Assembly (NCBI GenBank): GCA_947627005.1
Contig: CANQUJ010000002.1
Location: 1-64,000 of the forward strand
DNA from: an uncultured Clostridia bacterium
GTDB taxonomy: Bacteria > Bacillota > Clostridia > Oscillospirales > Ruminococcaceae
Length of the DNA stretch: 64,000 bases
Direction of reading: 5' to 3'
A program made the position numbers and the translations under genes. The notes beneath the pieces are model-generated. The model did no database searches, had not been told where the DNA came from, and saw nothing but the letters and a program-made list of their open reading frames with translations. Shown piece by piece: positions 25,425-34,025 of the stretch (position 1 is the first letter of the stretch; the number at the start of each line of letters is the position of its first letter).

Positions 25425-25453
25425 TTGACAGCTTTTTTTCGGACTGCTATACT
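25425..25453 (+). promoter_or_regulatory. Sigma-A promoter of the HPr-like gene
   Basis: A consensus TTGACA (25425-25430), a 17-base spacer and TATACT (25448-25453) lie 31 bases before the ATG. Confidence 0.8.
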
Positions 25454-25484
25454 GAATAAAAATATTTTTTTGGGAGATATGGAT

Positions 25485-25718
25485 ATGACAACGGCAAAAA
25501 TAAGACTGAACACGATAAACGACGTCAAAAATTTCGTAAACGCGGTAACTCTTTGCGACTATGACGTCGACCTGATTTCCGGCAAATACGTTATCGACGC
25601 GAAGTCGATAATGGGGATTTTAAGCCTCGATCTTTCTCAATCCGTAAACTTGGTGGTACATACCGACGAATGTGGCGGATTTTTAGAGAGCATCGAGCGG
25701 TTTATCGTCGAAGAATAA
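25485..25718 (+). CDS. HPr-like protein lacking the phosphorylatable histidine
   Basis: The product has 77 residues. The C-terminal part (VIDAKSIMGILSLDLSQSVNLVVH) fits the HPr fold, including the SIMGIL-like motif around the HPr regulatory serine. The N-terminal active-site loop of real HPr (His-Ala-Arg-Pro) is replaced by TLCDYDVDLI, so phosphotransfer through His is impossible. Such degenerate HPr paralogues occur in Clostridia and may be regulatory. The ATG at 25485 is preferred over one at 25479 because GGGAG is then 8 bases away. It has its own promoter and terminator. Confidence 0.75.
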   Translation: MTTAKIRLNTINDVKNFVNAVTLCDYDVDLISGKYVIDAKSIMGILSLDLSQSVNLVVHTDECGGFLESIERFIVEE

Positions 25719-25737
25719 GCCTTATATAGAAGCAAAC

Positions 25738-25758
25738 GCCGCTTTTAAGCGGCTTTTT
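25738..25758. terminator. Bidirectional terminator between HPr-like gene and asnB
   Basis: The stem GCCGCT/AGCGGC with a TTTA loop (25738-25753) is flanked by TTTTT on the right and an A-rich stretch on the left. It lies between two convergent stops. Confidence 0.75.
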
Positions 25759-25763
25759 GCTTA

Positions 25764-27587
25764 TTATCCGAAGTAAACCTCGTGCCATACGAGGAAGGTA
25801 TATACCGTCCAAATCTTGCGCGAATTGTCGTATTTTCCGGCGCGGTGGTCGTCCAAAAGCGAGACCAGCCTTTTAGTGTCGAAGAATTTTTCGGCCCTCG
25901 GGCTCGTAAACGCAGTCTTCACCTTGTTATAATACTCGTCTTCTTTAAGCCAAACTCTTATCGGCACCGGGAAGCCGAGCTTCTTTTTGTTGGCGGTAAG
26001 CGGAGGGCAGGCGGCGAGCGCGGCCTTTCTCATCGCGAATTTGGTGTTTTCTTTGGTGACTCTGTATTTTTTGGGGATACCCTCGGCGAGTGCCATAACG
26101 TATCTGTCTAAAAACGGAACGCGCAGCTCGAGCGAGTTAGCCATCGACATTTTGTCCGCCTTTAGCAAAATGTCGCCTGTAAGCCAAAGATTGAGGTCGA
26201 GATACTGCATCTTCGTCACCGAGTCTTTATCCGCGACCTTGTCGTAAAACGGCTTTGTGATCTCTTTCGAGTCGGGCGCGTCGGTCTTTATCTTCAAAAG
26301 CTGCTTCCGCTCTTTTTCAGAGAAGATATACGCGTTGCCGATAAACCGCTCTTCAAGGTCTTTTCCGCGCCTTATCAAGAAGTTAAGCCCCCTGTGCGCC
26401 GGAAGAAGCGAGGCGCATTTTCCGATGCAGCGGCGAATGGGGCGGGGGATCTTGTTGTAGATAGCAACGTCGTCCGGCTCTTTATAGATATTATACCCGC
26501 CGAAAATTTCGTCGGCCCCCTCGCCGGAAAGAACAACCTTGACCCTTTCCGATGCGAGCTTGCATACGAAATAAAGCGCCACCGCGGCAGGGTCGGCAAG
26601 GGGTTCGTCCATATGATACTGAATTTTCGGGAAGGTGCTCCAATATTCCTCGGGGGTTATGACTTTCGAGATGTTTTCCTTTCCGATATACTTTGAAAAC
26701 TCCTTCGCATAGCCGATTTCGTTGTATTTTTCGTCTTCTCCGAAGCCTACGGTAAAGGTTTTGTCGACGTTCGCGACGGCAGCGACGTAGCTTGAATCGA
26801 CCCCGCTCGAAAGAAAGCTTCCGACTTCAACGTCCGCAATTTTATGCGCCTCGACCGAATCCTTAAAGGTCTCGGAGATTTTCTCTACCCATTCGTCAAG
26901 GCTCGGGCCTTCGTCCGCCGAAAAGTTTACGCTCCAATATCTTCCGGTGTTAAATTCGCCGTCGCGATAGGTAAACCAGTGCGCCGGCAAAAGCTTGAAT
27001 ACGCCCTTGAAAAAAGTCTCCTCGCAGGGGGAATACTGGAAGGTAAGATAGTTTTCGAGCGCGGTCTCGTTAAGCTCTTTTTTGAAGTCGGGGTGCTTCA
27101 AAAAGCTCTTGATTTCGGAGCCGTACATAAACGTTTCGCCCATCTTGGCGTAATATAGCGGCTTGATTCCGAAGAAATCCCTCGCGCCGAAAAGCTCGCG
27201 GGTCTTCGTGTTCCAGATGACGAACGCGAACATTCCGCGAAGCTTCGGAAGCATTTCCTTTCCCCATTCCTCGTAGCCGTGAACCAAAACCTCGGAATCG
27301 GTGTTGGTCTCAAAGCAATGCCCGGCATTTATAAGCTCTTCTCTTAGGCCCTGATAGTTATAAATCTCGCCGTTAAAGGTCAAAACAAGGCTTTTGTCTT
27401 CGTTATATATCGGCTGCGAGCCGGTGGCAAGGTCGATTATCGAAAGCCTTCTGAAGCCCATAGCTATGCCGTCGTCGATATATTTTCCCTCCGAATCGGG
27501 GCCGCGGTGTTTGATCGCTTCGGTCATCGCGGCGATAATTTGCTCCGTGTTCTCTGTTTTATTGGTAAAACCTGCTATTCCGCACAT
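25764..27587 (-). CDS. asnB: Asparagine synthetase B (glutamine-hydrolysing)
   Basis: The product has 607 residues and makes asparagine from aspartate, glutamine and ATP. The N-terminal glutaminase has the catalytic Cys2 (MCGIAGF) with FNGEIYNYQ; the synthetase domain has the ATP pyrophosphatase loop FLSSGVDSSYVAA and GEGADEIFGGY. AAGGAG lies about 10 bases before the ATG, with a promoter at 27629-27657. It is monocistronic. A T-box leader was looked for in the short (about 40-base) leader and there is no room for one. Confidence 0.95.
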   Translation of the reverse strand: MCGIAGFTNKTENTEQIIAAMTEAIKHRGPDSEGKYIDDGIAMGFRRLSIIDLATGSQPIYNEDKSLVLTFNGEIYNYQGLREELINAGHCFETNTDSEVLVHGYEEWGKEMLPKLRGMFAFVIWNTKTRELFGARDFFGIKPLYYAKMGETFMYGSEIKSFLKHPDFKKELNETALENYLTFQYSPCEETFFKGVFKLLPAHWFTYRDGEFNTGRYWSVNFSADEGPSLDEWVEKISETFKDSVEAHKIADVEVGSFLSSGVDSSYVAAVANVDKTFTVGFGEDEKYNEIGYAKEFSKYIGKENISKVITPEEYWSTFPKIQYHMDEPLADPAAVALYFVCKLASERVKVVLSGEGADEIFGGYNIYKEPDDVAIYNKIPRPIRRCIGKCASLLPAHRGLNFLIRRGKDLEERFIGNAYIFSEKERKQLLKIKTDAPDSKEITKPFYDKVADKDSVTKMQYLDLNLWLTGDILLKADKMSMANSLELRVPFLDRYVMALAEGIPKKYRVTKENTKFAMRKAALAACPPLTANKKKLGFPVPIRVWLKEDEYYNKVKTAFTSPRAEKFFDTKRLVSLLDDHRAGKYDNSRKIWTVYTFLVWHEVYFG

Positions 27588-27628
27588 CGGTAAAAATCTC
27601 CTTTATCCCAAAATTCGCGTCTTGACAT

Positions 27629-27657
27629 ATTTTAGCACGTTTTTTTCCGAATTTCAA
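27629..27657 (-). promoter_or_regulatory. Sigma-A promoter of asnB
   Basis: On the minus strand TTGAAA (27652-27657), 17 bases, then TAAAAT (27629-27634) lie about 42 bases before the start. Confidence 0.65.
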
Positions 27658-27720
27658 TAGACGGCGCGACGCCGATATGGTTACAAAGCGGTTACAATTT
27701 ATTAAAATTCGGGTTTGTTA

Positions 27721-27749
27721 TTGAAATGCGCCGCACTTTGCTGTATAAT
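27721..27749 (+). promoter_or_regulatory. Sigma-A promoter of the SGNH-DUF4358-OppA operon
   Basis: TTGAAA (27721-27726), a 17-base spacer and a perfect TATAAT (27744-27749) lie about 37 bases before the first gene. Confidence 0.78.
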
Positions 27750-27785
27750 AATAATTGAAGAAAGATAAGCCTCGGGGGTATGAAA

Positions 27786-28676
27786 ATGTACGAACAGAAC
27801 GCCAGGAAGAAAAAAATCAAGATAAGATACCGCTTGAGCGTGGTGTTCTTCGGCGCGGTATTGATCTTCGGCTTTATGTTTTACAAATACATGCGCTCCG
27901 TAACCCTTGAAGACGTTCTTTCGCAGGACAGAAACATAACCTTCTTTAACCACGCTTCTTCCGGCGGCGAAGAAGACCAGCCCCGTGGCGGCGAGCCGGA
28001 ATCGGAAGGGGAGAACGCCGAAGCCCCGCAGCAGAACGAAATCGTAAACCCGGTGGCCCAAAGCGAAAGGGAAGAGGAGGATTATCTTAAAGACTGCGCT
28101 TTTGTCGGGGACGACCTTATCTACGGCCTCGGTCTTGAAAAATACGGCGGCCTCGGCTCTTCTTCAAATATTTTGGCGAGCATGTCGCTCGGGGTATCCA
28201 ACATCTCGGCGGACAATCCTTCGGACAGCGCCAAAATTTCCTTCAACGGCGAAGAATTGACCGCTATCGAGGCGCTCGAAAAGCTTAAGCCCAAAAATCT
28301 CTATGTAATGCTCGGAACAAAAGACGCCGCGTATCTTTCGGCGGACGAGATTTTTCTTAAATATCAGGCTTTTATGAACAAGGCGCGAATTTCCTGCCCC
28401 GATTCAAAAATATATATTATCTCCGCCCCGCCGGTGACTTCGGCCAAAGAAAGCGCCGCAGGCTCTCCGATTAAAAACTCGGTGGTCGACGAATTAAACT
28501 CCAAACTTTTGGAGTATGCCGACAACAACGGCCTTTACTATCTGGATTTAAACTCCTATCTTAAAGACGGCGACGGCTTTTTAAGATCCGACTGCGCCGA
28601 AAACGACGGGCTACACTTTAACTCCTCCGCCTACGGCCTGTTTATCGAATACATTTTGACTCACGTCGCAAACTAA
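27786..28676 (+). CDS. Membrane-anchored SGNH/GDSL-hydrolase-like protein, probably catalytically inactive
   Basis: The product has 296 residues. A basic start and one membrane segment (about 17-36) are followed by an acidic Pro/Glu-rich linker (about 60-100) and an SGNH-like domain outside the cell. Block I reads FVGDDLIYGL where active enzymes have GDS, and block III reads MLGTKDAA where the usual motif has Asn (GTND); only the Asp-x-x-His of NDGLHFN remains. Thus the fold is likely but the Ser and Asn are gone. The ATG six bases upstream is too close to GGGGG, so 27786 is chosen. It leads an operon with two lipoproteins. Confidence 0.7.
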   Translation: MYEQNARKKKIKIRYRLSVVFFGAVLIFGFMFYKYMRSVTLEDVLSQDRNITFFNHASSGGEEDQPRGGEPESEGENAEAPQQNEIVNPVAQSEREEEDYLKDCAFVGDDLIYGLGLEKYGGLGSSSNILASMSLGVSNISADNPSDSAKISFNGEELTAIEALEKLKPKNLYVMLGTKDAAYLSADEIFLKYQAFMNKARISCPDSKIYIISAPPVTSAKESAAGSPIKNSVVDELNSKLLEYADNNGLYYLDLNSYLKDGDGFLRSDCAENDGLHFNSSAYGLFIEYILTHVAN

Positions 28677-28685
28677 GGTGATTTT

Positions 28686-29141
28686 ATGAAAAAACTGTTC
28701 GCTTTTGCTCTGATACCTCTTCTTTTGCTTTCCGCCTGCTCTCAATACGCCGAGCCGGAGGTTTCGGCCGTAAATGAAGCTATTCTCTCTTCATGCGAGC
28801 TCGACGAGCCCTCATACGCCACCCTTGAAGAGGCTAAAATCATCTTCGGCTCAGATTTCGATGGTTTGGAAGATTTCTCGGTCTGTTACAGCTCGAACGG
28901 CGGTTGCGCCGATATGCTCGCTATCTTCAAGCTTGAAAGCGAAGACGGCGCGCAGGAGCTATCCGAAATTCTTTCCGGCTACAAATCCCGCCGATACGAA
29001 GACTTTAAGGGCTACGCCCCGCAAGAGGCCGAAAAGATTGAAAACGGAAGGGTTTTAGTCTACGGCAGATATGTTATTTTGGCGATCCTTTCGGACATAG
29101 ATTCCGCCCAAACGGCCGCAGACTCCGCGTTTAAGCCATGA
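28686..29141 (+). CDS. DUF4358 lipoprotein
   Basis: The product has 151 residues. A lipoprotein signal peptide ends in LLLLSAC, with the Cys (about residue 19) for lipid attachment. The mature part fits DUF4358 (CYSSNGGCADMLAIFKLES, then VLVYGRYVILAIL), an extracellular family of unknown function common in Clostridia and often next to SGNH proteins. AAGGTG precedes the ATG. It overlaps the next gene by four bases. Confidence 0.82.
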   Translation: MKKLFAFALIPLLLLSACSQYAEPEVSAVNEAILSSCELDEPSYATLEEAKIIFGSDFDGLEDFSVCYSSNGGCADMLAIFKLESEDGAQELSEILSGYKSRRYEDFKGYAPQEAEKIENGRVLVYGRYVILAILSDIDSAQTAADSAFKP

Positions 29142-30793
29142 TAAGCGCAAAACCGCGCGTTTTTGCGCTTTTCGTTTTTATAATATGCGCGGCGGCTTTT
29201 TTTGTCGCCTGCGCGCCGATCGACCGTATCGCCGAGTTTTTCGCAGACGACGGCACCGGCCGCATTTTTAAAATTTCAATATCAAGCGACCCGCAAAACC
29301 TCGACCCGCAGCTTGCAAACGACGAGAGCTCGGTTATGATCGCGAAAAACCTGTATATCGGCCTTACCGATTACGACCCGGACGGAAATATCGTCTGCCG
29401 CCTCGCCGAAAGCTATACAGCCTCGGAGGACGGTCTTGTATATACTTTTAAGCTGAAAGAGGGCTATAACTGGTACGCCGTCGGCGAATTTACCGCGCCG
29501 GTCACCGCAGACGACTTCGTTTTCGCGTTCAGGCGGCTTTTTAACCCCAAGACCGAATCGCCACACGCAGAGGAATATTTCTGCATTTCTGGCGCGAGGG
29601 CGGCAAGAAGCGGCGAATTTTCGCCGGAAGAAATCGGGGTCAGGGCGATCGACGCCTATACCCTTGAATTTACCCTCGAATACCCTAACGCCGAGTTTAT
29701 ATATCTTTTGGCGGAGCTTCCGGCGATGCCCTGCTGCGAGGAATATTTTAACAACAATTCCGACGGCAAATACGGCCTCGAGGCAGAATACACCTGCTGC
29801 AACGGCCCTTTTTACATCAGATATTGGCTTCACGACCGCTACGGAAGCGACAACTACGTCAGATTGAGAAGAAACCCCGCCTATAACGAAATCAGCGCGG
29901 TAAGCCCCGCGGGGGTGAACTATCTTATCAACCGAAGCTTCGATTCGCGAAAAAACGATTTCGCCGACGGAGTTACCGACCTTATGCTGTTTAAGGCCGA
30001 ACAGTCGTTAGAGCAAGCCCTTCCTTCCCGCGAATATAAAGCCGAGGGCGGCTATACTGCGGTCGCCGGGCTCGTCTTCAACGAAAAGATCGAGGCGTTC
30101 TCTCAAAAAGAGATACGCCAGGTCTTCTCTTGGGGGATAGACCGCGAAGCGCTTAATGATTCCGCGCCTGGGCTTTCTAAGCTTGCGGGCGGGCTTATAC
30201 CAGATTCGCCGAAGATTTCGGCTCGGGGGTATTATTCAGAGATCCCGAGCGGAACCGCAGACTCGGACCTTGCCGCCGCCGAATATAAATGGAGCTTTTT
30301 GCTGACCGAGCGCCAAAAATCGGAGCTTTTGGGAATGACGGTTATGGTTCCCTCCGACTTTGAATACTCGGGCTGCCTCTCCGGTCTTACCGAAAGCTGG
30401 TATTCCGTCTTCGGGATACACTTCGGGATAGAGATAGTCTCGCCGTCCGATTATTCCGCCCGGATATCGAAGGGGGATTACGACATCGCCCTGGCGACGA
30501 TTTCTTCAAAAACCGGCTCGCCCGCGGATTATATCCATCCTTTCGCAAAAGAGGGGAGATTCGGCTTTAAAGTCAAGCTTGCCGAAGAGGCCGAAAGCCG
30601 AAGCGGAAGATATTCGACCTTATCCGAGATGAACAGAGCCTGCGCCGAGGCGGAGAATTCGATTATCTCGGATTACCGCTTTATCCCGCTTTTTCAGCTT
30701 CAAACGGTCTGCGGATATGACGGAGATATCGAAGATTTGGGCTTTGACCCTTTTTCTTCGACCGTATACTTCGAGAGCGCGAAGATGTTTTAG
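29138..30793 (+). CDS. Oligopeptide ABC transporter substrate-binding lipoprotein (OppA family)
   Basis: The product has 551 residues. The lipoprotein signal ends in AAAFFVAC. The solute-binding protein family 5 pattern is clear: DPQNLDPQLANDESS, LYIGLTDYD, LAESYTASEDGLVYTFKLKEG and a C-terminal IPLFQLQ. It would deliver peptides to an Opp permease, but no permease or ATPase genes are nearby, so it works with a system elsewhere or has another role. Its start overlaps the DUF4358 stop (ATGA) and has no strong ribosome binding site, implying translational coupling. Confidence 0.88.
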   Translation: MISAKPRVFALFVFIICAAAFFVACAPIDRIAEFFADDGTGRIFKISISSDPQNLDPQLANDESSVMIAKNLYIGLTDYDPDGNIVCRLAESYTASEDGLVYTFKLKEGYNWYAVGEFTAPVTADDFVFAFRRLFNPKTESPHAEEYFCISGARAARSGEFSPEEIGVRAIDAYTLEFTLEYPNAEFIYLLAELPAMPCCEEYFNNNSDGKYGLEAEYTCCNGPFYIRYWLHDRYGSDNYVRLRRNPAYNEISAVSPAGVNYLINRSFDSRKNDFADGVTDLMLFKAEQSLEQALPSREYKAEGGYTAVAGLVFNEKIEAFSQKEIRQVFSWGIDREALNDSAPGLSKLAGGLIPDSPKISARGYYSEIPSGTADSDLAAAEYKWSFLLTERQKSELLGMTVMVPSDFEYSGCLSGLTESWYSVFGIHFGIEIVSPSDYSARISKGDYDIALATISSKTGSPADYIHPFAKEGRFGFKVKLAEEAESRSGRYSTLSEMNRACAEAENSIISDYRFIPLFQLQTVCGYDGDIEDLGFDPFSSTVYFESAKMF

Positions 30794-30803
30794 AAAATAA
30801 AAA

Positions 30804-30825
30804 AAGCCCGCTACGGGCTTTCTTT
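30804..30825. terminator. Terminator between the oppA-like gene and rpmB
   Basis: The stem AAGCCCG/CGGGCTT with a CTA loop (30804-30820) is followed by TCTTTATT on the + strand and by an A/T-rich run on the other. It serves both convergent genes. Confidence 0.75.
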
Positions 30826-30837
30826 ATTGCAATTCTG

Positions 30838-31023
30838 TTATGCTCTGGTAACTTTGCCGGATCTTAGGCATCTCGAGCATACATAGACGTGGCAGGGCGT
30901 GCCGTTCTTGATAACCTTTACTCTTTTAACATTAGGCTTCCAAGTTCTGTTGGTCCTTCTGTGGGAGTGAGAAACCTTTATCCCGAAAGTTACGCCCTTT
31001 CCGCAAACTTCGCATTTGGCCAT
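30838..31023 (-). CDS. rpmB: 50S ribosomal protein L28
   Basis: The product has 61 residues. [14 protein letters not shown] with the C-x2-C pair, [14 protein letters not shown] and the C-terminal [10 protein letters not shown] give the full zinc-binding form of L28 (two C-x2-C pairs), common in Clostridia. GGAGG precedes the ATG. A TTGCAT-17-TAAGAT promoter lies upstream. It is transcribed alone. Confidence 0.96.
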   Translation of the reverse strand: MAKCEVCGKGVTFGIKVSHSHRRTNRTWKPNVKRVKVIKNGTPCHVYVCSRCLRSGKVTRA

Positions 31024-31066
31024 GGGGCTGCACCTCCTTTAACTAATTCATGAAATCACAACCTAT

Positions 31067-31095
31067 ATCTTATCAAATTTCTTTCCGAAATGCAA
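31067..31095 (-). promoter_or_regulatory. Sigma-A promoter of rpmB
   Basis: On the minus strand TTGCAT (31090-31095), 17 bases, then TAAGAT (31067-31072) lie about 43 bases before the start. Confidence 0.65.
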
Positions 31096-31144
31096 GTCTT
31101 TTCTGAAAAAAGTTTTTATAATTTTCAAATCTTTCTTCAATGAC

Positions 31145-31173
31145 TTGCTATTTTCGGAAAAATAATGTATTAT
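31145..31173 (+). promoter_or_regulatory. Sigma-A promoter of the M50 protease-scpAB operon
   Basis: TTGCTA (31145-31150), 17 bases, then TATTAT (31168-31173), followed by a second -10-like TATAAT at 31176-31181. This lies 55 bases before the first start codon. Confidence 0.6.
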
Positions 31174-31228
31174 AGTATAATACGGTTTTTGTATATCCGC
31201 CATCTTTTCTTTAAAGGAGTTTATTTAT

Positions 31229-31927
31229 ATGTCCGCTATCTTCAATTACAGGGGGCTCGAACTTCTTCTGATGTTCGCCGTCCGCCTTGCGATAGTTTTT
31301 CTGATCCTTCCGATTCACGAGTTTGCCCACGGCTATGCCGCAAGAAAGCTTGGCGACAATACCGCCCTTATCGCCGGAAGGCTTACCCTTAACCCGCTCG
31401 CCCATGTTGACCCTGTCGGCGCGATACTCCTTGTTCTGTTCGGCTTCGGCTGGGCAAAGCCGGTTCCGATAAACCCGAGAAATTTTGCAAATTACAAGCG
31501 CGACACCGCCATAACCGCCGCGGCCGGCCCGGCTTCTAATCTTTTGTGCGCGATAATCGCCGCCTTTATAAGCAGCATACTTACCGCGTTCGCGAAGCAT
31601 TTTTACCTGCCGGAGGCCACTCTTAACGTTATGGGCTATATCTACCTCGCGATACAATACTTCGCGATAGTAAACCTTTCCCTCGCGATATTCAACCTTA
31701 TCCCCATCGAGCCGCTCGATGGTTCGCGGATTTTAAGCTATTTTCTGCCAGCAAAGGCCAACGCCTTTATATACAAATACAGCTACTACATTAGGATAGC
31801 GCTTTTCGTTCTCGTCATCGCGGGGGCGTTCACAGGCCCGCTCTCTTGGCTCATCGAAAAGCTTTATAACCTTATCGGAATGATGTTCTTCTGGGTCGAC
31901 CTGCTGTTCGGCGCCGTTTTGAGGTAG
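31229..31927 (+). CDS. Site-2 protease family membrane metalloprotease (M50, YwhC type)
   Basis: The product has 232 residues with about five to six membrane segments. The zinc motif HEFAHGYAA (about 31-39) supplies two His and the catalytic Glu; the third ligand is the Asp of IPIEPLDGSRI (about 160). It cuts substrates within the membrane; substrates are unknown for this small subgroup. AAAGGAG precedes the ATG. It lies just before scpAB, an order widespread in Firmicutes. Confidence 0.88.
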   Translation: MSAIFNYRGLELLLMFAVRLAIVFLILPIHEFAHGYAARKLGDNTALIAGRLTLNPLAHVDPVGAILLVLFGFGWAKPVPINPRNFANYKRDTAITAAAGPASNLLCAIIAAFISSILTAFAKHFYLPEATLNVMGYIYLAIQYFAIVNLSLAIFNLIPIEPLDGSRILSYFLPAKANAFIYKYSYYIRIALFVLVIAGAFTGPLSWLIEKLYNLIGMMFFWVDLLFGAVLR

Positions 31928-31929
31928 AT

Positions 31930-32670
31930 ATGAACCCCATTTCTTACAGACTCGACAGCTTCGAGGGCCCGCTCGACCTTCTTCTGTTTTTGATCACAAA
32001 ACACAAGCTAAACATCAACGACATTCAGATTTCCCTTCTTTTAGAGCAATACCTCGAATATATCGAGGGGATAGAAGAGCAGGATTTCGAGTATGCCGGC
32101 GACTTTTTGGAGATGGCGGCAAGGCTTATTCTGATAAAGACGCTGTCTTTGCTGCCGAAGCACGAAGAAGCCCTTGAAATGAAGCGCGAGCTTCAGGGCA
32201 GGCTAATCGAATATTCGGTATTGAAACAGGCCGCCGCAAGGCTTAAAGAAAGCTATAAGGGCGATTCGATATTCGTAAAAAAGCCCTCCGAGCTTAAAAT
32301 AGTAAAGACCTACACCCAAACCCACAGCCCCGAAGACTTGATTTCCGCCTATTTCGGGATATCGAGCCAAAAGCTTAGAAGCAGACCGGTCCAAGCCTCG
32401 GTATTCAGACCTATCGTTTCAAAGCGAATCGTCTCGGTGACCTCGAAGATCCTCTATGTTTTAAGGCGGCTTTATAAAACCGGAAGCTGCAAAACCGACG
32501 AAATCTACGTCGGCATGACCGACAAATCCGAGAAGATAGCGACCTTTCTCGCTATTTTAGAGCTTACGAGGTCGGGAAGAATCTATCTTAACGACGACAA
32601 CACCGAAATAACCTTTGACCGCACAAAAAAGCGGGACAGAAGCAGGGAGGCCGAAAGTTATGACTCTTGA
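31930..32670 (+). CDS. scpA: Segregation and condensation protein A
   Basis: The product has 246 residues. The N-terminal SYRLDSFEGPLDLLLFLI and the following HKLNINDIQISLL are the kleisin signature that binds the SMC coiled-coil neck; the C-terminal winged helix caps the SMC head. With SMC and ScpB it forms condensin for chromosome organisation. It begins 2 bases after the protease gene and overlaps scpB by 11 bases. Confidence 0.95.
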   Translation: MNPISYRLDSFEGPLDLLLFLITKHKLNINDIQISLLLEQYLEYIEGIEEQDFEYAGDFLEMAARLILIKTLSLLPKHEEALEMKRELQGRLIEYSVLKQAAARLKESYKGDSIFVKKPSELKIVKTYTQTHSPEDLISAYFGISSQKLRSRPVQASVFRPIVSKRIVSVTSKILYVLRRLYKTGSCKTDEIYVGMTDKSEKIATFLAILELTRSGRIYLNDDNTEITFDRTKKRDRSREAESYDS

Positions 32671-33208
32671 CGAAAAAATATCGGTGATAGAAGCCGTTCT
32701 CTTCGCGAGCGGCGAACCGGTCGACTTTGAGCGGCTCGCCATCGGCGCGGGGACAGAGCTTTCGGACGTTCACAAGCTTGTTTCGCTTTTAAACTCAAAC
32801 TACTCCGAACGCGGCTCTGCGCTCGAGGTCATTAAGCTCGAGGATTCATACCAGCTCGTCACCAAAGAATCCTACGCGCCGTTTATCCGTTCGGCGCTCG
32901 AATCAAAGAGGACCGCGACCCTTTCGCCCGCCGCGATGGAGACCCTTACCGTTATCGCCTATAACCAGCCGGTTACAAGAAGCTTTATCGAAGACGTTAG
33001 GGGCGTCGATTCGAGCGGCGTGGTATCGAGCCTTTTGGAAAAGGAGCTTATAGAAGAGGCCGGAAGGCTCGACGTTCCGGGGCGGCCGCTTTCATTTAAA
33101 ACCACCGCCAACTTTCTGCGCTGCTTCGGGCTCGCTTCCATAAACGACCTGCCGCCGCTTCCGAGCGGCAATTCGCAGATGACCTTCGACGACGTCGGCG
33201 ACGAATAA
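32660..33208 (+). CDS. scpB: Segregation and condensation protein B
   Basis: The product has 182 residues with two winged-helix domains. KISVIEAVLFASGEPV, the central LSPAAMETLTVIAYNQPVTR and the C-terminal DVPGRPLSFKTTANFLRCFG are typical. It dimerises on the ScpA kleisin. The ATG at 32660 has GGGAGG ahead of it and overlaps the end of scpA; an ATG 15 codons upstream lies too deep in scpA. Confidence 0.94.
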   Translation: MTLDEKISVIEAVLFASGEPVDFERLAIGAGTELSDVHKLVSLLNSNYSERGSALEVIKLEDSYQLVTKESYAPFIRSALESKRTATLSPAAMETLTVIAYNQPVTRSFIEDVRGVDSSGVVSSLLEKELIEEAGRLDVPGRPLSFKTTANFLRCFGLASINDLPPLPSGNSQMTFDDVGDE

Positions 33209-33242
33209 TCAACCTTGAAAATTCACCGAAAGGGGGAAGGGT

Positions 33243-34025
33243 ATGACCGCCTTGTGGATAATTTTAGGCGTTTTGGCGCTGATTATCGCGATAATCGTCG
33301 TTTTGCTCCATTTTTCAATCAAAGCGCATATCGAGGGCAGCCTTAAAACCCTAAGCCTTTCGGTCAAATACCTCGGAATAAAGCTCTACGGCCTCGAACT
33401 TCCGAATAAAAGCGAGCCGGAAGAGCCGAAAACCGAGCCCGCGGAAGAAATAGAGCTTCAGGAGATCCCGCAGACCGACGAAATCGCCCCCGAAGGGCCG
33501 AAGGACGAGTCCGAGAGCGAAAAACCGCCCGAGGCCGAGTCCGAGCCGCCGGAAGAGAAGGAAGAATCGAAGCCGGATGAAGAAGAAAAGGCCGAACCGA
33601 AGCCCACGCTTATAGATCAATTCAACGAATATAAAAAATACATTCCGGCCGGAAAAAAGGCCTTTAAAAAGCTCTTGAAGCTTATAAGATTCAAAAATCT
33701 GAGGGTAGAGCTTTTGGTCGGAAACGAAGACCCTTACAAGGTCGGGGTCGCTTTCGGAAGAATAAACTCGATATTTTATTCGGTTTTGGGGCTTTTCTGC
33801 TGTATTTTCAGCGTTACTTTAGACAAAACTTCGATAAAATGCGATTTTGAGAAAAAAACGACCGAGCTTTCATTCGGAACGGACATATACGTCAGGCCGA
33901 GCGCGGTTGTCGCGCTGGCGGCTTATGTCGGAATATATTACCTTAAAGTCAGAAAAAGTATGAAAAAACTCGAAATATCAGCAAAGGAGAAATCAGAAAA
34001 TGAACGAAAAGAGCACCAATCTTGA
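33243..34025 (+). CDS. DUF2953 membrane protein
   Basis: The product has 260 residues. One membrane segment (about 3-23) is followed by a long acidic Glu/Pro/Lys-rich linker (about 58-125), then a KKLLKLIRFKNLRVELLVGNEDPY segment and further amphipathic stretches characteristic of DUF2953. Function is unknown; in Clostridia and Bacillus the family is encoded just before ytfJ/gerW and is thought to belong to the sporulation neighbourhood. GGGGGAAGG precedes the ATG. It overlaps gerW by 26 bases. Confidence 0.82.
   Translation: MTALWIILGVLALIIAIIVVLLHFSIKAHIEGSLKTLSLSVKYLGIKLYGLELPNKSEPEEPKTEPAEEIELQEIPQTDEIAPEGPKDESESEKPPEAESEPPEEKEESKPDEEEKAEPKPTLIDQFNEYKKYIPAGKKAFKKLLKLIRFKNLRVELLVGNEDPYKVGVAFGRINSIFYSVLGLFCCIFSVTLDKTSIKCDFEKKTTELSFGTDIYVRPSAVVALAAYVGIYYLKVRKSMKKLEISAKEKSENERKEHQS

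Noticed and set aside
27588..27628. T-box or other leader RNA for asnB
   Set aside because: The predicted leader is only about 40 bases and holds no T-box sequence or specifier hairpin.
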